A stretch of DNA of 13,210 bases from Phycisphaerae bacterium (GTDB taxonomy: Bacteria > Planctomycetota > Phycisphaerae > Sedimentisphaerales > Anaerohalosphaeraceae), in NCBI GenBank assembly GCA_021736615.1, contig JAIPFN010000154.1:1-13210 (forward strand), in the 5' to 3' direction. The notes beneath the pieces were generated by a model that saw only the letters and a program-made list of their open reading frames with translations, made no database searches and was not told the origin of the DNA. Below are positions 1-6,713 of this stretch, one piece after another. Each line of letters starts with the position of its first letter. The first letter of the stretch is position 1. A program made the translations under genes and the position numbers.

Positions 1-1442
1 TCGAACTCCCCGAACCGTTCAAGAATATGGGCGCAAAAATGGTCAACGAAGTAGCCAGCAAAACAAGCGACCTGGTAGGCGACGGAACAACCACCGCGAC
101 AGTACTCGCAGAGGCGATCTACAACGAAGGACTCAAACGCGTGTCCGCGGGCGTAAACCCTGTCGCAGTTCAGCGCGGCATAAACAACGCGGCTCAGGTA
201 GTTGTCGAGTATATCGAATCTGTCAGCAAGAAGGTAAAAGGCCACAGCGACATCGCTAAAGTCGGTGCGATCAGTGCCAACAACAACCCGGAAGTCGGCG
301 AAATACTGGCAGAAGCAATGGACAAAGTCGGAACCGAAGGTGTTATCGAGATCGAAGAAGGCAACGGACTCGAAACGGAACTGACAGTCGTAGAAGGCAT
401 GCAGTTCGACAAGGGTTACCTCTCGCCGTACTTCATGACCAACCCTAACACGATGGAAGCGGTTCTCGAAGACGCATACATCCTGCTGCACGAACAAAAG
501 ATCTCAAACGTTCGAGAGATCGTTCCGCTGCTGGAAAAGATCGCACAGACCGGTTCGCAGCTTTTGATCGTCGCAGAAGAAGTCGAAGGCGAAGCACTCG
601 CCGCACTGGTCATCAACAGGCTCCAGGGCGTTTTGAAAGTCTGCACCGTCAAGGCCCCTGGATTTGGCGACCGCAGAAAAGCGATGATGGAAGACCTCGC
701 CGTTCTGACCGGCGGACAGGTTATCACCGAAGACCTCGGCATCAAGCTGGAAACAGTAGAGCTTACTCAACTCGGTAAAGCCAAACGTATCGTTGTCAGC
801 AAAGACAATACAACGATCATCGAAGGCGCCGGCACAAAGAAAGCCATCAAGTCACGCTGCGAGCAGATCAAAAACTTCATCGAAAAAACAACCAGCGAGT
901 ACGACAAGGAAAAACTCCGGGAAAGACTCGCAAAACTCACCGGCGGCGTAGCTGTCATCAAAGCAGGCGCACCGACCGAGACCGAGATGAAGGAACGCAA
1001 GGACCTCCTTGACGACGCACTGCACGCAACTAAAGCGGCTGTCGAAGAAGGCGTCGTAGCAGGCGGCGGAGTCACATACCTACGCGCTATCGCAAGTGTC
1101 AACAAGGCAAAAGCAAAAGCAAAAGGCGACGAGAAAGTCGGCTTTGATATTATCGCAGACGCTCTTAAAGCTCCAACTCGTCAGATCGTCGACAACGGCG
1201 GCGAAGAAGGCGATGTCATCGTAGCCCAGTTGCTGGAAAAAGAAGGCAACATCGGGTACGACGCCGGCAAAGGCGAATTCGTCGACATGCTCAAAGCCGG
1301 CATCATCGACCCTGCCAAGGTTGCAAGGATCGCACTGCAAAACGCCGCATCGGTCGCCGGCCTTATGCTTACGACTAACGTTATTATCTCGGACCTTAAA
1401 GACGACGATCCGGAAAACGCGACAGTCGGAGCTGTTATTTAA
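1..1442 (+). CDS. groL: Chaperonin GroEL (Hsp60), 5' end missing
   Basis: Large subunit of the cytoplasmic chaperonin, which encloses unfolded proteins in a double ring and folds them using ATP. The frame is open from base 3 (first codons read [10 protein letters not shown]), so about 60 N-terminal residues lie outside the window; 479 codons remain before TAA at 1440. Visible signatures are the nucleotide-binding GDGTTTAT, the apical segment [42 protein letters not shown] and the equatorial EEGVVAGGG. An aspartate sits in the KGDEKVG stretch, where the ATP-hydrolysis aspartate of E. coli GroEL is expected. The protein ends NATVGAVI and lacks the Gly-Gly-Met tail of E. coli GroEL. groES is probably upstream, outside the window. 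A strong terminator follows, so dnaJ is probably a separate or read-through unit. Confidence 0.97.
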   Translation, partial: ELPEPFKNMGAKMVNEVASKTSDLVGDGTTTATVLAEAIYNEGLKRVSAGVNPVAVQRGINNAAQVVVEYIESVSKKVKGHSDIAKVGAISANNNPEVGEILAEAMDKVGTEGVIEIEEGNGLETELTVVEGMQFDKGYLSPYFMTNPNTMEAVLEDAYILLHEQKISNVREIVPLLEKIAQTGSQLLIVAEEVEGEALAALVINRLQGVLKVCTVKAPGFGDRRKAMMEDLAVLTGGQVITEDLGIKLETVELTQLGKAKRIVVSKDNTTIIEGAGTKKAIKSRCEQIKNFIEKTTSEYDKEKLRERLAKLTGGVAVIKAGAPTETEMKERKDLLDDALHATKAAVEEGVVAGGGVTYLRAIASVNKAKAKAKGDEKVGFDIIADALKAPTRQIVDNGGEEGDVIVAQLLEKEGNIGYDAGKGEFVDMLKAGIIDPAKVARIALQNAASVAGLMLTTNVIISDLKDDDPENATVGAVI

Positions 1443-1454
1443 GTTTAATTTTTC

Positions 1455-1502
1455 AATGCCAGGCTGCGAAACAGAAATCCTTCGCAGCTTGGCATTTTTT
1501 TT
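1455..1502 (+). terminator. Strong intrinsic terminator after groEL
   Basis: A 16-base-pair stem (1455-1470 with 1481-1496) has a single G-T wobble and a 10-base loop, and leads into eight consecutive T at 1495-1502. It starts 13 bases after the groEL stop and ends 18 bases before the dnaJ start. Most groEL transcripts should therefore end here. Confidence 0.93.
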
Positions 1503-1520
1503 GCAAGAGAATAAAGGCCC

Positions 1521-2654
1521 ATGACAAAAAGAGACTATTACGAAATTCTTGGTGTCGGAAAATCCGCATCGGCTGACGATATAAAACGGGCATACCGCAG
1601 GCTGGCAATGAAGTACCACCCGGACAAAAACCCCGGAAATAAAGAAGCAGAAGAAAAGTTCAAGGAATGTGCCGAAGCATACGAGGTTCTCAGCAATACT
1701 GAAAAACGTCAGAGGTATGACCAGTTCGGCCACGAAGGACTTCGCGGTTCGGGAATGCACGACTACTCGCATATGAACGCTCAGGACATCGGCGATATCT
1801 TCGGCGACATCTTCGGCGACTTCTTTGGCGGCGGACGCAAACGAGGCGGACATCGCCAAACCGCCAACGCGCCAAGACGCGGTTACGACCTTGAAACTAC
1901 TATAGAACTGACGCTCGAAGAGGTGTCCAAGGGCGTCGAAAAAAGTATCGAGTTTACTCGGCAGGACATTTGCAAGGAATGCACCGGCAGCGGGTCGGCA
2001 AAAGGAAAGGCCCCTTCGACATGCCCGGTATGCGGCGGAAGCGGACAGGTCCAGAAAGCCGGACTCGGCGGATTCTTCCAGATGGTCTCGACGTGCGGAC
2101 AGTGCCAGGGATCCGGCAAGATAATTACCAACCCCTGCAAAAAATGCAAAGGCACCGGACACGTACCCAAAAAACGTTCGGTTAGCATAAAGATCCCTGC
2201 CGGCGTCCATGAGGGCCAGGGAATTCGCGTATCCAGCGAAGGCGAACCCGGCTCCAACGGCGGGCCGCGCGGCGACCTGTATTGCTACGTGCGTATAAAG
2301 GCACACCCGTTCCTTATGCGTGACGGAAACAACCTGGTCGCAACGGTGCCTATATCTATCACGCAAGCCGCACTGGGCGCGATGATCGACGTACCGAGCC
2401 TTACCGGAATGAAACAGTTTAAAATACCGCCGGGGACTCAGCATGGAAACGTGTTCAGAATCAAAGGCGAGGGACTGCCGGACCTTAGAACAAACAGAAC
2501 GGGCGACGAACTTATCAGAGTCATGTTGGAAGTACCTAAAAACCTGACAAGCCACCAGGAAAACCTCCTGCGGGAATTCGCAGAGTCAGAAAATAAGAAT
2601 GTTTTGCCCGAAACAAAAAAGTTTTTTGATAAACTAAAGAAATATTTCGGATAA
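1521..2654 (+). CDS. dnaJ: Chaperone DnaJ (Hsp40)
   Basis: Co-chaperone that delivers unfolded substrates to DnaK and stimulates its ATPase in the cytoplasm. The 377 residues follow the full type-I DnaJ layout. The J domain is at about 4-68 with the HPD motif at residues 33-35. A Gly/Phe-rich linker follows at 90-105 (repeated IFGD units). The zinc-binding domain has four CxxCxGxG repeats, starting at Cys151, Cys168, Cys192 and Cys206. The rest is the C-terminal substrate-binding domain, ending in KKYFG. The length is normal for the family. The ATG is preceded by AAAGG at about 5 bases. It lies just after the groEL terminator and 26 bases before grpE, so dnaJ and grpE are probably co-transcribed. 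Confidence 0.97.
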   Translation: MTKRDYYEILGVGKSASADDIKRAYRRLAMKYHPDKNPGNKEAEEKFKECAEAYEVLSNTEKRQRYDQFGHEGLRGSGMHDYSHMNAQDIGDIFGDIFGDFFGGGRKRGGHRQTANAPRRGYDLETTIELTLEEVSKGVEKSIEFTRQDICKECTGSGSAKGKAPSTCPVCGGSGQVQKAGLGGFFQMVSTCGQCQGSGKIITNPCKKCKGTGHVPKKRSVSIKIPAGVHEGQGIRVSSEGEPGSNGGPRGDLYCYVRIKAHPFLMRDGNNLVATVPISITQAALGAMIDVPSLTGMKQFKIPPGTQHGNVFRIKGEGLPDLRTNRTGDELIRVMLEVPKNLTSHQENLLREFAESENKNVLPETKKFFDKLKKYFG

Positions 2655-2680
2655 CCTGGCAACATATTTCGAGAATGATC

Positions 2681-3352
2681 ATGAAATCAGAAAATATAAA
2701 AAACGAACAGCCGCAAGGCGAAGCTGCTGAAAATACTGATAACGTTGAGAGCACTGAAAAGGCCGCAAAGAAAGGCTTCTTCGGCAAAAATGCCGGTGCC
2801 AAGAGCAAGGAAGTTGTCAATCTGGAAAAACGAATCGAAGAACTCGAGCAGGAAAACGCCGAGACGTTCGCAAAGCTGCAGCGCATCAGTGCCGACTATG
2901 CTAACTTTCAGAAACGTGCTCCCAAGCAAATCGCCGACTCGGTCGCTTATGAAAAAATAGCTATTATTAAATCGCTCCTGCCCTCCATTGATAACTTCGA
3001 GCACGCTCTAAACGGCGCAAAAACCGCTGACTCGCTCGACTCTGTTATTGAAGGTATCCAACTGGTCTTCGACCACATGATCGATGCTCTGAAGTCTCAA
3101 GGCGTAGAACGCATATCTTCACTGGGCCAGCAGTTCGACCCGTCGCTGCACGAGGCAATGATGCGAAGAGCCGAAGAAGGCAAGCCGGAAAACGAGATTG
3201 TCGAAGAATTCCAGAGCGGATATAAGGTAGGCGACCAGGTAATCAGACCGTGCAAAGTAATCGTAAACAAACTACCCGAAGCAGAACAGCCCCAACCGGA
3301 AGAACCCAAACAAAAAGAAACAGAAAACGAAGAACAACAAACAGAAGAATAA
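2681..3352 (+). CDS. grpE: Nucleotide exchange factor GrpE
   Basis: Releases ADP from DnaK and so resets the DnaK-DnaJ cycle. From the chosen start it is 223 residues: an acidic, low-complexity N-terminus (1-40), a long helix with heptad character (about 43-85, VVNLEKRIEELEQ onward) that would form the dimer coiled coil, then the head domain with GQQFDPSLHEAM (149-160) and GYKVGDQVIRPCKVIV (180-195). An acidic Glu/Gln/Pro/Lys tail of about 25 residues follows. The ATG at 2681 is chosen because GAGA at 2671-2674 sits 6 bases upstream. An in-frame ATG at 2675 would add two residues but has no ribosome binding site. It is 26 bases downstream of dnaJ. dnaK is not adjacent. Confidence 0.95.
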   Translation: MKSENIKNEQPQGEAAENTDNVESTEKAAKKGFFGKNAGAKSKEVVNLEKRIEELEQENAETFAKLQRISADYANFQKRAPKQIADSVAYEKIAIIKSLLPSIDNFEHALNGAKTADSLDSVIEGIQLVFDHMIDALKSQGVERISSLGQQFDPSLHEAMMRRAEEGKPENEIVEEFQSGYKVGDQVIRPCKVIVNKLPEAEQPQPEEPKQKETENEEQQTEE

Positions 3353-3359
3353 AATGCCT

Positions 3360-3372
3360 CGGCCAAAGGCCG
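3360..3372. repeat. Short palindrome after grpE
   Basis: A perfect 5-base-pair hairpin with an AAA loop, CGGCC-AAA-GGCCG. There is no T run after it, so it is a poor terminator. It resembles the other GGC/GCC hairpins in the gaps of this window. Confidence 0.5.
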
Positions 3373-3380
3373 CTCAAATA

Positions 3381-3414
3381 GCTAATCGCTTATTGCTAAT
3401 TGCTTATTGCTATT
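3381..3414. repeat. 14-bp tandem repeat, about 2.4 copies
   Basis: Units of GCTAAT(C/T)GCTTATT at 3381-3394 and 3395-3408 differ at one base, and a third partial unit (GCTATT) runs to 3414. The array lies in the grpE-fmdB gap and ends just before the Shine-Dalgarno of the zinc-ribbon gene. It may set leader length. It also extends the following frame to a spurious TTG at 3400. Confidence 0.7.
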
Positions 3415-3429
3415 AAAAGGAAATATAAA

Positions 3430-3744
3430 ATGCCGACTTACGATTATCTTTGCGCAAGTTGTAATCATAAATTTGAAAAATTCGAATCAATGTCAGCTAA
3501 CCCGTCGAAAAAATGCCCCGAGTGCGGCAAGATGCAGCTGAAAAGACTCATCGGCTCAGGCGCCGGAGTGATCTTCAAAGGCAGCGGATTCTACGAAACC
3601 GACTACAGAAGCGAAAACTACAAGCAAGGCAAAAAAGACGAAACGCCAGCTGCGCCTAAAGCAGAAGAAAAGCCGAAAGATAAAGAAGCAAAAAAAGAAG
3701 CAAAACCAAAAACAGAATCAAAAACGAAAACACCAAAGAAATAA
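3430..3744 (+). CDS. FmdB-type zinc-ribbon protein with Lys/Glu-rich tail
   Basis: Small protein (104 residues) of the FmdB/CxxC regulatory-protein family, whose exact role is not settled; members are annotated as putative regulators. The N-terminus MPTYDYLCASC is typical. The zinc ribbon uses Cys8-x2-Cys11 and Cys29-x2-Cys32. A short segment KGSGFYETDYR follows, as in most family members, then a tail of about 40 residues made almost wholly of Lys, Glu, Pro and Thr. The ATG at 3430 is chosen because AAAAGGAAA (3415-3423) lies at ideal distance. A TTG at 3400 in frame would add ten residues from the tandem repeat and has no ribosome binding site. It follows grpE at 77 bases and may belong to the same transcript. 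Confidence 0.88.
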   Translation: MPTYDYLCASCNHKFEKFESMSANPSKKCPECGKMQLKRLIGSGAGVIFKGSGFYETDYRSENYKQGKKDETPAAPKAEEKPKDKEAKKEAKPKTESKTKTPKK

Positions 3745-3759
3745 CCGTAGATTTGTAGG

Positions 3760-3775
3760 GTGTGCTTTAGCACAC
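3760..3775. repeat. Hairpin between convergent genes
   Basis: A perfect 6-base-pair stem with a TTTA loop (GTGTGC-TTTA-GCACAC) lies between the converging zinc-ribbon gene and the hydrolase gene. It lacks a T run on either strand, so a terminator role is weak. Its GGGTGTGCTTTAGCACAC setting resembles the other GGC-TTA/TTCA-GCC hairpins of this window and may belong to one dispersed family. Confidence 0.6.
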
Positions 3776-3802
3776 GCGGTCTCAAGCCTCAACAAAACAA
3801 TT

Positions 3803-4342
3803 TCATTTGACCAGCTTTGCGATCTCTCTGAACTTTTCGTGTTCGGCGGTTCCGAGCAGTTCGAATAGTGCCATCTCGGTTGTTGTGATGGCCGCTCCCT
3901 CCCACTTTATTCTGCTAAGAGCAGCGGCTTTGTTCTCTTGCGTTCTTGATGACACCGCGTCACCGACAACCTGCACGTCATAGTCCATATCGAGCAGATC
4001 CATCGCGGTCTGATAGACGCAGATGTGTGCCTCTATCCCGCAAAGCAGAACCTGGCGGCGGCCGGCGGCGTGAAGTTTATCCGCAAATTCTTCATTGCCG
4101 CAGCAACTGAAACTCATCTTATCGCACGGTGAAATATCCGTCAGGTGTTGGGCGACCTGTTCGATAGTTTCGCCAAGAGCCTTGGGGTACTGCTGACACC
4201 AGATGATCGGAATGCCCAGAATATTTGCACTTTTGACTAGAATTTCGATGTTCTTAAAGAGGCTTTCCTTCTCCCACATCAACTCGGCAAGTTTACCCTG
4301 AACGTCAACGACAACGAGACAAGTCTTATCTACCTCAAGCAT
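3803..4342 (-). CDS. Isochorismatase-fold cysteine hydrolase
   Basis: Member of the isochorismatase/nicotinamidase/YcaC superfamily of small alpha-beta hydrolases that act on amide or vinyl-ether bonds. The substrate cannot be told from sequence. With the start chosen here (179 residues) the catalytic triad is Asp13 (VVVDVQGKL), Lys75 (CDKMSF) and Cys108 (CGIEAHICV), all in their expected motifs. The ATG at 4342 is chosen because GAAAGGG (4357-4351) lies 8 bases upstream and the family usually begins just before the VVDVQ strand. An in-frame ATG at 4378 would add 12 residues and overlap the anti-sigma stop as ATGA, but it has no Shine-Dalgarno. It is third in the sigma/anti-sigma operon, so it may be a member of the stress regulon or a passenger. 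Confidence 0.88.
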   Translation of the reverse strand: MLEVDKTCLVVVDVQGKLAELMWEKESLFKNIEILVKSANILGIPIIWCQQYPKALGETIEQVAQHLTDISPCDKMSFSCCGNEEFADKLHAAGRRQVLLCGIEAHICVYQTAMDLLDMDYDVQVVGDAVSSRTQENKAAALSRIKWEGAAITTTEMALFELLGTAEHEKFREIAKLVK

Positions 4343-4350
4343 GCTGAATT

Positions 4351-4357
4351 CCCTTTC
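4351..4357 (-). promoter_or_regulatory. Shine-Dalgarno that decides the hydrolase start
   Basis: GAAAGGG on the - strand, 8 bases before the ATG at 4342. It supports the shorter protein over the in-frame ATG at 4378, whose upstream bases (TTACCGGCTT) contain no ribosome binding site. Confidence 0.7.
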
Positions 4358-4374
4358 ATATACTGTCACGTCGA

Positions 4375-5373
4375 TCATAAGCCGGTAACCGTAATTACCA
4401 GGCTGATTTTCTCACCGCCTTCGAGGCGGTCTTTTCTGTCGAGTTTCGATGATGTCAGTTCCGGCTTTACAGCGGCTCCGGCTGTTGTGTCTGTTTCTGT
4501 GTCATTGCTCGCAAGCCGGACGCTTCCATAAGGGTTGAGCTTATTGAAATCGGCATAGTCCCTGGAAATCTGCATACGCGTATAAAATTTATCCTCTTTG
4601 AAAATTCGCAAAAGCTGTGTTGACGAAATTTTTTCGATAACGATCTCTTTTGCCAACGCGTGATCGTAAACCGAAAGATTCGCTTCTCTGCATTTGTCCC
4701 ATTCGCTCTCAAGGTCGGCCAGCAGCTCGACAATGCTGTCGATACCGCAGGTAATCCTGATAGTACTGGAGGTACCCTTGTTTTCAGGCGGATCGGTAAA
4801 ACCGTTAAGATCGTGAGTAAAGATTGACTTCATTATATAGCTGTTCATCGCGATAGCTTGCTCTGTCCTTAGATCAAGCGAAGCCCTGAATACCGGTGTG
4901 TCGGCAGCGGCAACAGGAACGTCAATATTATTCAAAGGAGGAAGCAACGTATCTTCCTGACCGCCATTGTCCGCGGCATAATTCTGAGGCTCGGTTTGCT
5001 CAACAGGTGCAACGATATGTGCAATAAGCCCGATCAGTCCGCCGAACAATACGAATATCACCGCCGCGGTAAGTGCCCTGCGGAACATCAGATGCTTGAT
5101 GCCTTCGCTCTCGCCCGAAGCTGCACTGTATTCGTTAAGTATGAATTTCCGTTCCTGCGAAGCGATCACCGCGTCAAAAAGCCCTTCCGGTGCGGTTTCG
5201 ACAGGCATGGCGTTTAACAGCTGCCTTTGCTTTTCCAGCTGCGAAAACTTTTCAGCCAGTTCCGGGTCGTGCTCCATGAGCCTTTTCAACTCGTTGTACT
5301 TACGCTTTGAAAGCTCACCGTCAACATAGTCGCTTAGTAACTCATCAATATTTTGTTTGGATTCATCGCTCAT
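4375..5373 (-). CDS. Membrane-anchored anti-sigma factor
   Basis: Probable inhibitor of the ECF sigma factor encoded just upstream. It is 332 residues. The N-terminal cytoplasmic part (about 8-56, DELLSDYVDGEL...LEHDPEL type) resembles anti-sigma domains that clamp sigma regions 2 and 4. One strong membrane segment follows at about 100-122, then a large extracytoplasmic domain of about 210 residues with no motif I recognise. The usual zinc-binding His-x3-Cys-x2-Cys of ZAS anti-sigma factors is absent; there is no Cys in the first 100 residues. The ATG is preceded by GAGG about 10 bases upstream. It lies 78 bases after the sigma gene. Its large outer domain suggests that it senses an envelope signal, possibly through proteolysis. 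The pairing rests mainly on topology and gene order. Confidence 0.82.
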   Translation of the reverse strand: MSDESKQNIDELLSDYVDGELSKRKYNELKRLMEHDPELAEKFSQLEKQRQLLNAMPVETAPEGLFDAVIASQERKFILNEYSAASGESEGIKHLMFRRALTAAVIFVLFGGLIGLIAHIVAPVEQTEPQNYAADNGGQEDTLLPPLNNIDVPVAAADTPVFRASLDLRTEQAIAMNSYIMKSIFTHDLNGFTDPPENKGTSSTIRITCGIDSIVELLADLESEWDKCREANLSVYDHALAKEIVIEKISSTQLLRIFKEDKFYTRMQISRDYADFNKLNPYGSVRLASNDTETDTTAGAAVKPELTSSKLDRKDRLEGGEKISLVITVTGL

Positions 5374-5400
5374 GATTTTCGAGCCTCAAACAGTAACAAC

Positions 5401-5424
5401 ATTATAGTTTATACAACTGCCAAA
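5401..5424 (-). promoter_or_regulatory. Possible internal promoter before the anti-sigma gene
   Basis: On the - strand a perfect TATAAT (5406-5401) lies in the 78-base gap between the sigma stop and the anti-sigma start. The -35 is poor (TTCGAT, about 18 bases upstream). If active it would supply anti-sigma factor independently of the sigma promoter. Confidence 0.35.
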
Positions 5425-5451
5425 TCGAACTAACTCAACTCGTTGCCGGAC

Positions 5452-6063
5452 TTACGATTCTAACACCGTATTTAAGATTTCACGCAAACTTTCCCGGCCT
5501 CTGCTTATCCTGCTTTTTACCGTGCCGATCCCGACGTCCAGCGATTCGGCAATCTCTGCATAGGCCATTCCTTCTATATCCCGCAAAACAACGGCGACTC
5601 TTTGCTTGTCTTCGAGCCTCCCGAGTGCATCGACGATTATCCGGCCAACCTCACGATTTTGAGCGGCGACGAAAGGGTCGATCTCTTTTTCGTCGGCAAA
5701 ATAACTTCTAAGCTGCTCACGTGCTTTTTCTCCTTCTGGACCCGAAGGAGTGTCGATCGAATGCATCTTGACCTTAAAACGCCGCTTGCAAAAATTCAAA
5801 CTCAGATTAACTGCAATCCTGAAAAGCCAGGTATAAAACGCGCTCTGCATTTTAAAAGTATCGATCTTCTCTATAAATTTGACAAACGTCTCTTGCGTAA
5901 GTTCCGCGGCATCGTCTTTATTTGAACAAATTTTTAAAATTACATTATAAATCCGGTCCTGATACTTAATGATCAGCCGCTGCATAGCCGCGGAATCACC
6001 GTTCTGGCACTGGCGAACCAGAACCGCATCGTCAATAACTATGTTTTCAAGTTGTTTTTCCAC
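5452..6063 (-). CDS. ECF (sigma-70 family group IV) RNA polymerase sigma factor
   Basis: Directs RNA polymerase to a stress or envelope regulon. The protein is 203 residues. Region 2 spans about 25-95, with the core-binding segment DDAAELTQETFVKF at 50-63 and the -10-reading segment around FYTWLFRIAVNLSLNFCKRR (76-95). A linker of about 45 residues leads to region 4 (about 140-195), whose helix-turn-helix reads YAEIAESLDVGIGTVKSRISRGRESLR. The resemblance is to RpoE/SigW-type ECF factors. The GTG at 6063 is chosen since no other start codon lies before region 2. The Shine-Dalgarno is weak (GGTAG). The anti-sigma gene is next downstream, and a matching ECF-type promoter sits just upstream, as expected of an autoregulated pair. 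Confidence 0.95.
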   Translation of the reverse strand: MEKQLENIVIDDAVLVRQCQNGDSAAMQRLIIKYQDRIYNVILKICSNKDDAAELTQETFVKFIEKIDTFKMQSAFYTWLFRIAVNLSLNFCKRRFKVKMHSIDTPSGPEGEKAREQLRSYFADEKEIDPFVAAQNREVGRIIVDALGRLEDKQRVAVVLRDIEGMAYAEIAESLDVGIGTVKSRISRGRESLREILNTVLES

Positions 6064-6074
6064 AAAACTACCGA

Positions 6075-6103
6075 TTTAGACAACGTATTATATAAAAGGT
6101 TCC
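6075..6103 (-). promoter_or_regulatory. Candidate ECF-type autoregulatory promoter of the sigma operon
   Basis: On the - strand GGAACCT (6103-6097) and TCTAAA (6080-6075) are separated by 16 bases, close to the RpoE-type pattern GGAACTT-N16/17-TCTGA. Transcription would start near 6068, only about five bases before the GTG, so the message would be nearly leaderless, in keeping with the weak ribosome binding site. Confidence 0.6.
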
Positions 6104-6116
6104 CAAAAAAATACAA
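6087..6116 (-). promoter_or_regulatory. Candidate housekeeping promoter overlapping the ECF promoter
   Basis: On the - strand TTGTAT (6116-6111) and a perfect TATAAT (6092-6087) are spaced 18 bases. This overlaps the ECF-type elements and would start near 6080. It could provide basal expression of the sigma operon. The -35 match is only partial. Confidence 0.45.
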
Positions 6117-6137
6117 ATCTTCCCAAAATCGCCCTGA

Positions 6138-6641
6138 TTAACTATTCTTTACATCCAGGTAGAATATGTCAGTAAGCCGCTTTCCAGCCGGCATAACACA
6201 GGTAACCTGCAAAACATATGTTCCTGGCAGGTCCGGATCGATCCCAACGTTAAGCGTAAAATTATACGCCCGCAGAAAATCCTTCCAGAAAATATTGTTT
6301 TCCGACACATCGCTAAGGTCGATATCCGCCCATGAATAAAGCCGCTTACCCTTGCGGTCTCCTGTGCGTGGAATATATTCATACAATTCGAACCGAAAGA
6401 CTGCAGGCCCCTTAATACTCGAACCATAACTGTCATGCAAGCCGACATATGCCGATATCACCGCCGAAGATGCGGAATTGGGATTGGGCTTAACCGATGT
6501 AAGCCCGATAATACGCACCTGGTCAGCAGCGTAAACGCAAGGCCCCTGCCCATCAATCGAATTGTCGCCTGAACCCGGCTTGACACAACCGGGAAAAAAC
6601 AATAATACCATGACAACAAAAATTAGATACACATATCTCAA
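6138..6641 (-). CDS. Small lipoprotein of unknown function
   Basis: I do not recognise the family. It is 167 residues with a lipoprotein signal peptide: MRYVYLIFVVMVLLFFPGC, a short basic start, a hydrophobic core and a lipobox FPGC placing the lipidated cysteine at residue 19. The mature part, about 148 residues, has alternating hydrophobic and polar stretches and reads like a compact beta-sandwich (VRIIGLTSVKPNP..., VFRFELYEYIP, GTYVLQVTC); this is inference. The start is TTG at 6641, preceded by AGGGAGA at about 7 bases. There is no ATG near the N-terminus. It lies 72 bases after ribBA and 74 bases before the sigma gene on the same strand, so it could be read from the ribBA transcript or relate to the envelope stress system. 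Confidence 0.8.
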   Translation of the reverse strand: MRYVYLIFVVMVLLFFPGCVKPGSGDNSIDGQGPCVYAADQVRIIGLTSVKPNPNSASSAVISAYVGLHDSYGSSIKGPAVFRFELYEYIPRTGDRKGKRLYSWADIDLSDVSENNIFWKDFLRAYNFTLNVGIDPDLPGTYVLQVTCVMPAGKRLTDIFYLDVKNS

Positions 6642-6680
6642 AACAGTTTCTCCCTAAACTGAATATTATCTCAAACGTAC

Positions 6681-6709
6681 CGCTGCCCGCTGCCCGCCGT
6701 ACGCTGGGC
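6681..6709. repeat. GCTGCCC tandem and imperfect hairpin after ribBA
   Basis: The short gap after the ribBA stop holds a GC-rich run with CGCTGCC copies at 6681 and 6688 (GCTGCCC unit, period 7). An imperfect hairpin (GCCCGC at 6692-6697, GCTGGGC at 6703-6709, one bulged T) overlaps it. No T run follows on the - strand, so this is more likely a repeat than a terminator. Confidence 0.4.
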
Positions 6710-6713
6710 GCCC

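Noticed and set aside
1080..2555. A 491-residue open frame on the - strand across groEL and dnaJ
   Set aside because: It lies antisense to two clearly conserved chaperone genes, has no recognisable domain, and follows from the codon pattern of the + strand genes.
3760..3775. Bidirectional terminator between the converging genes
   Set aside because: The stem is only six pairs and there is no T run on either strand, so it is listed as a repeat instead.
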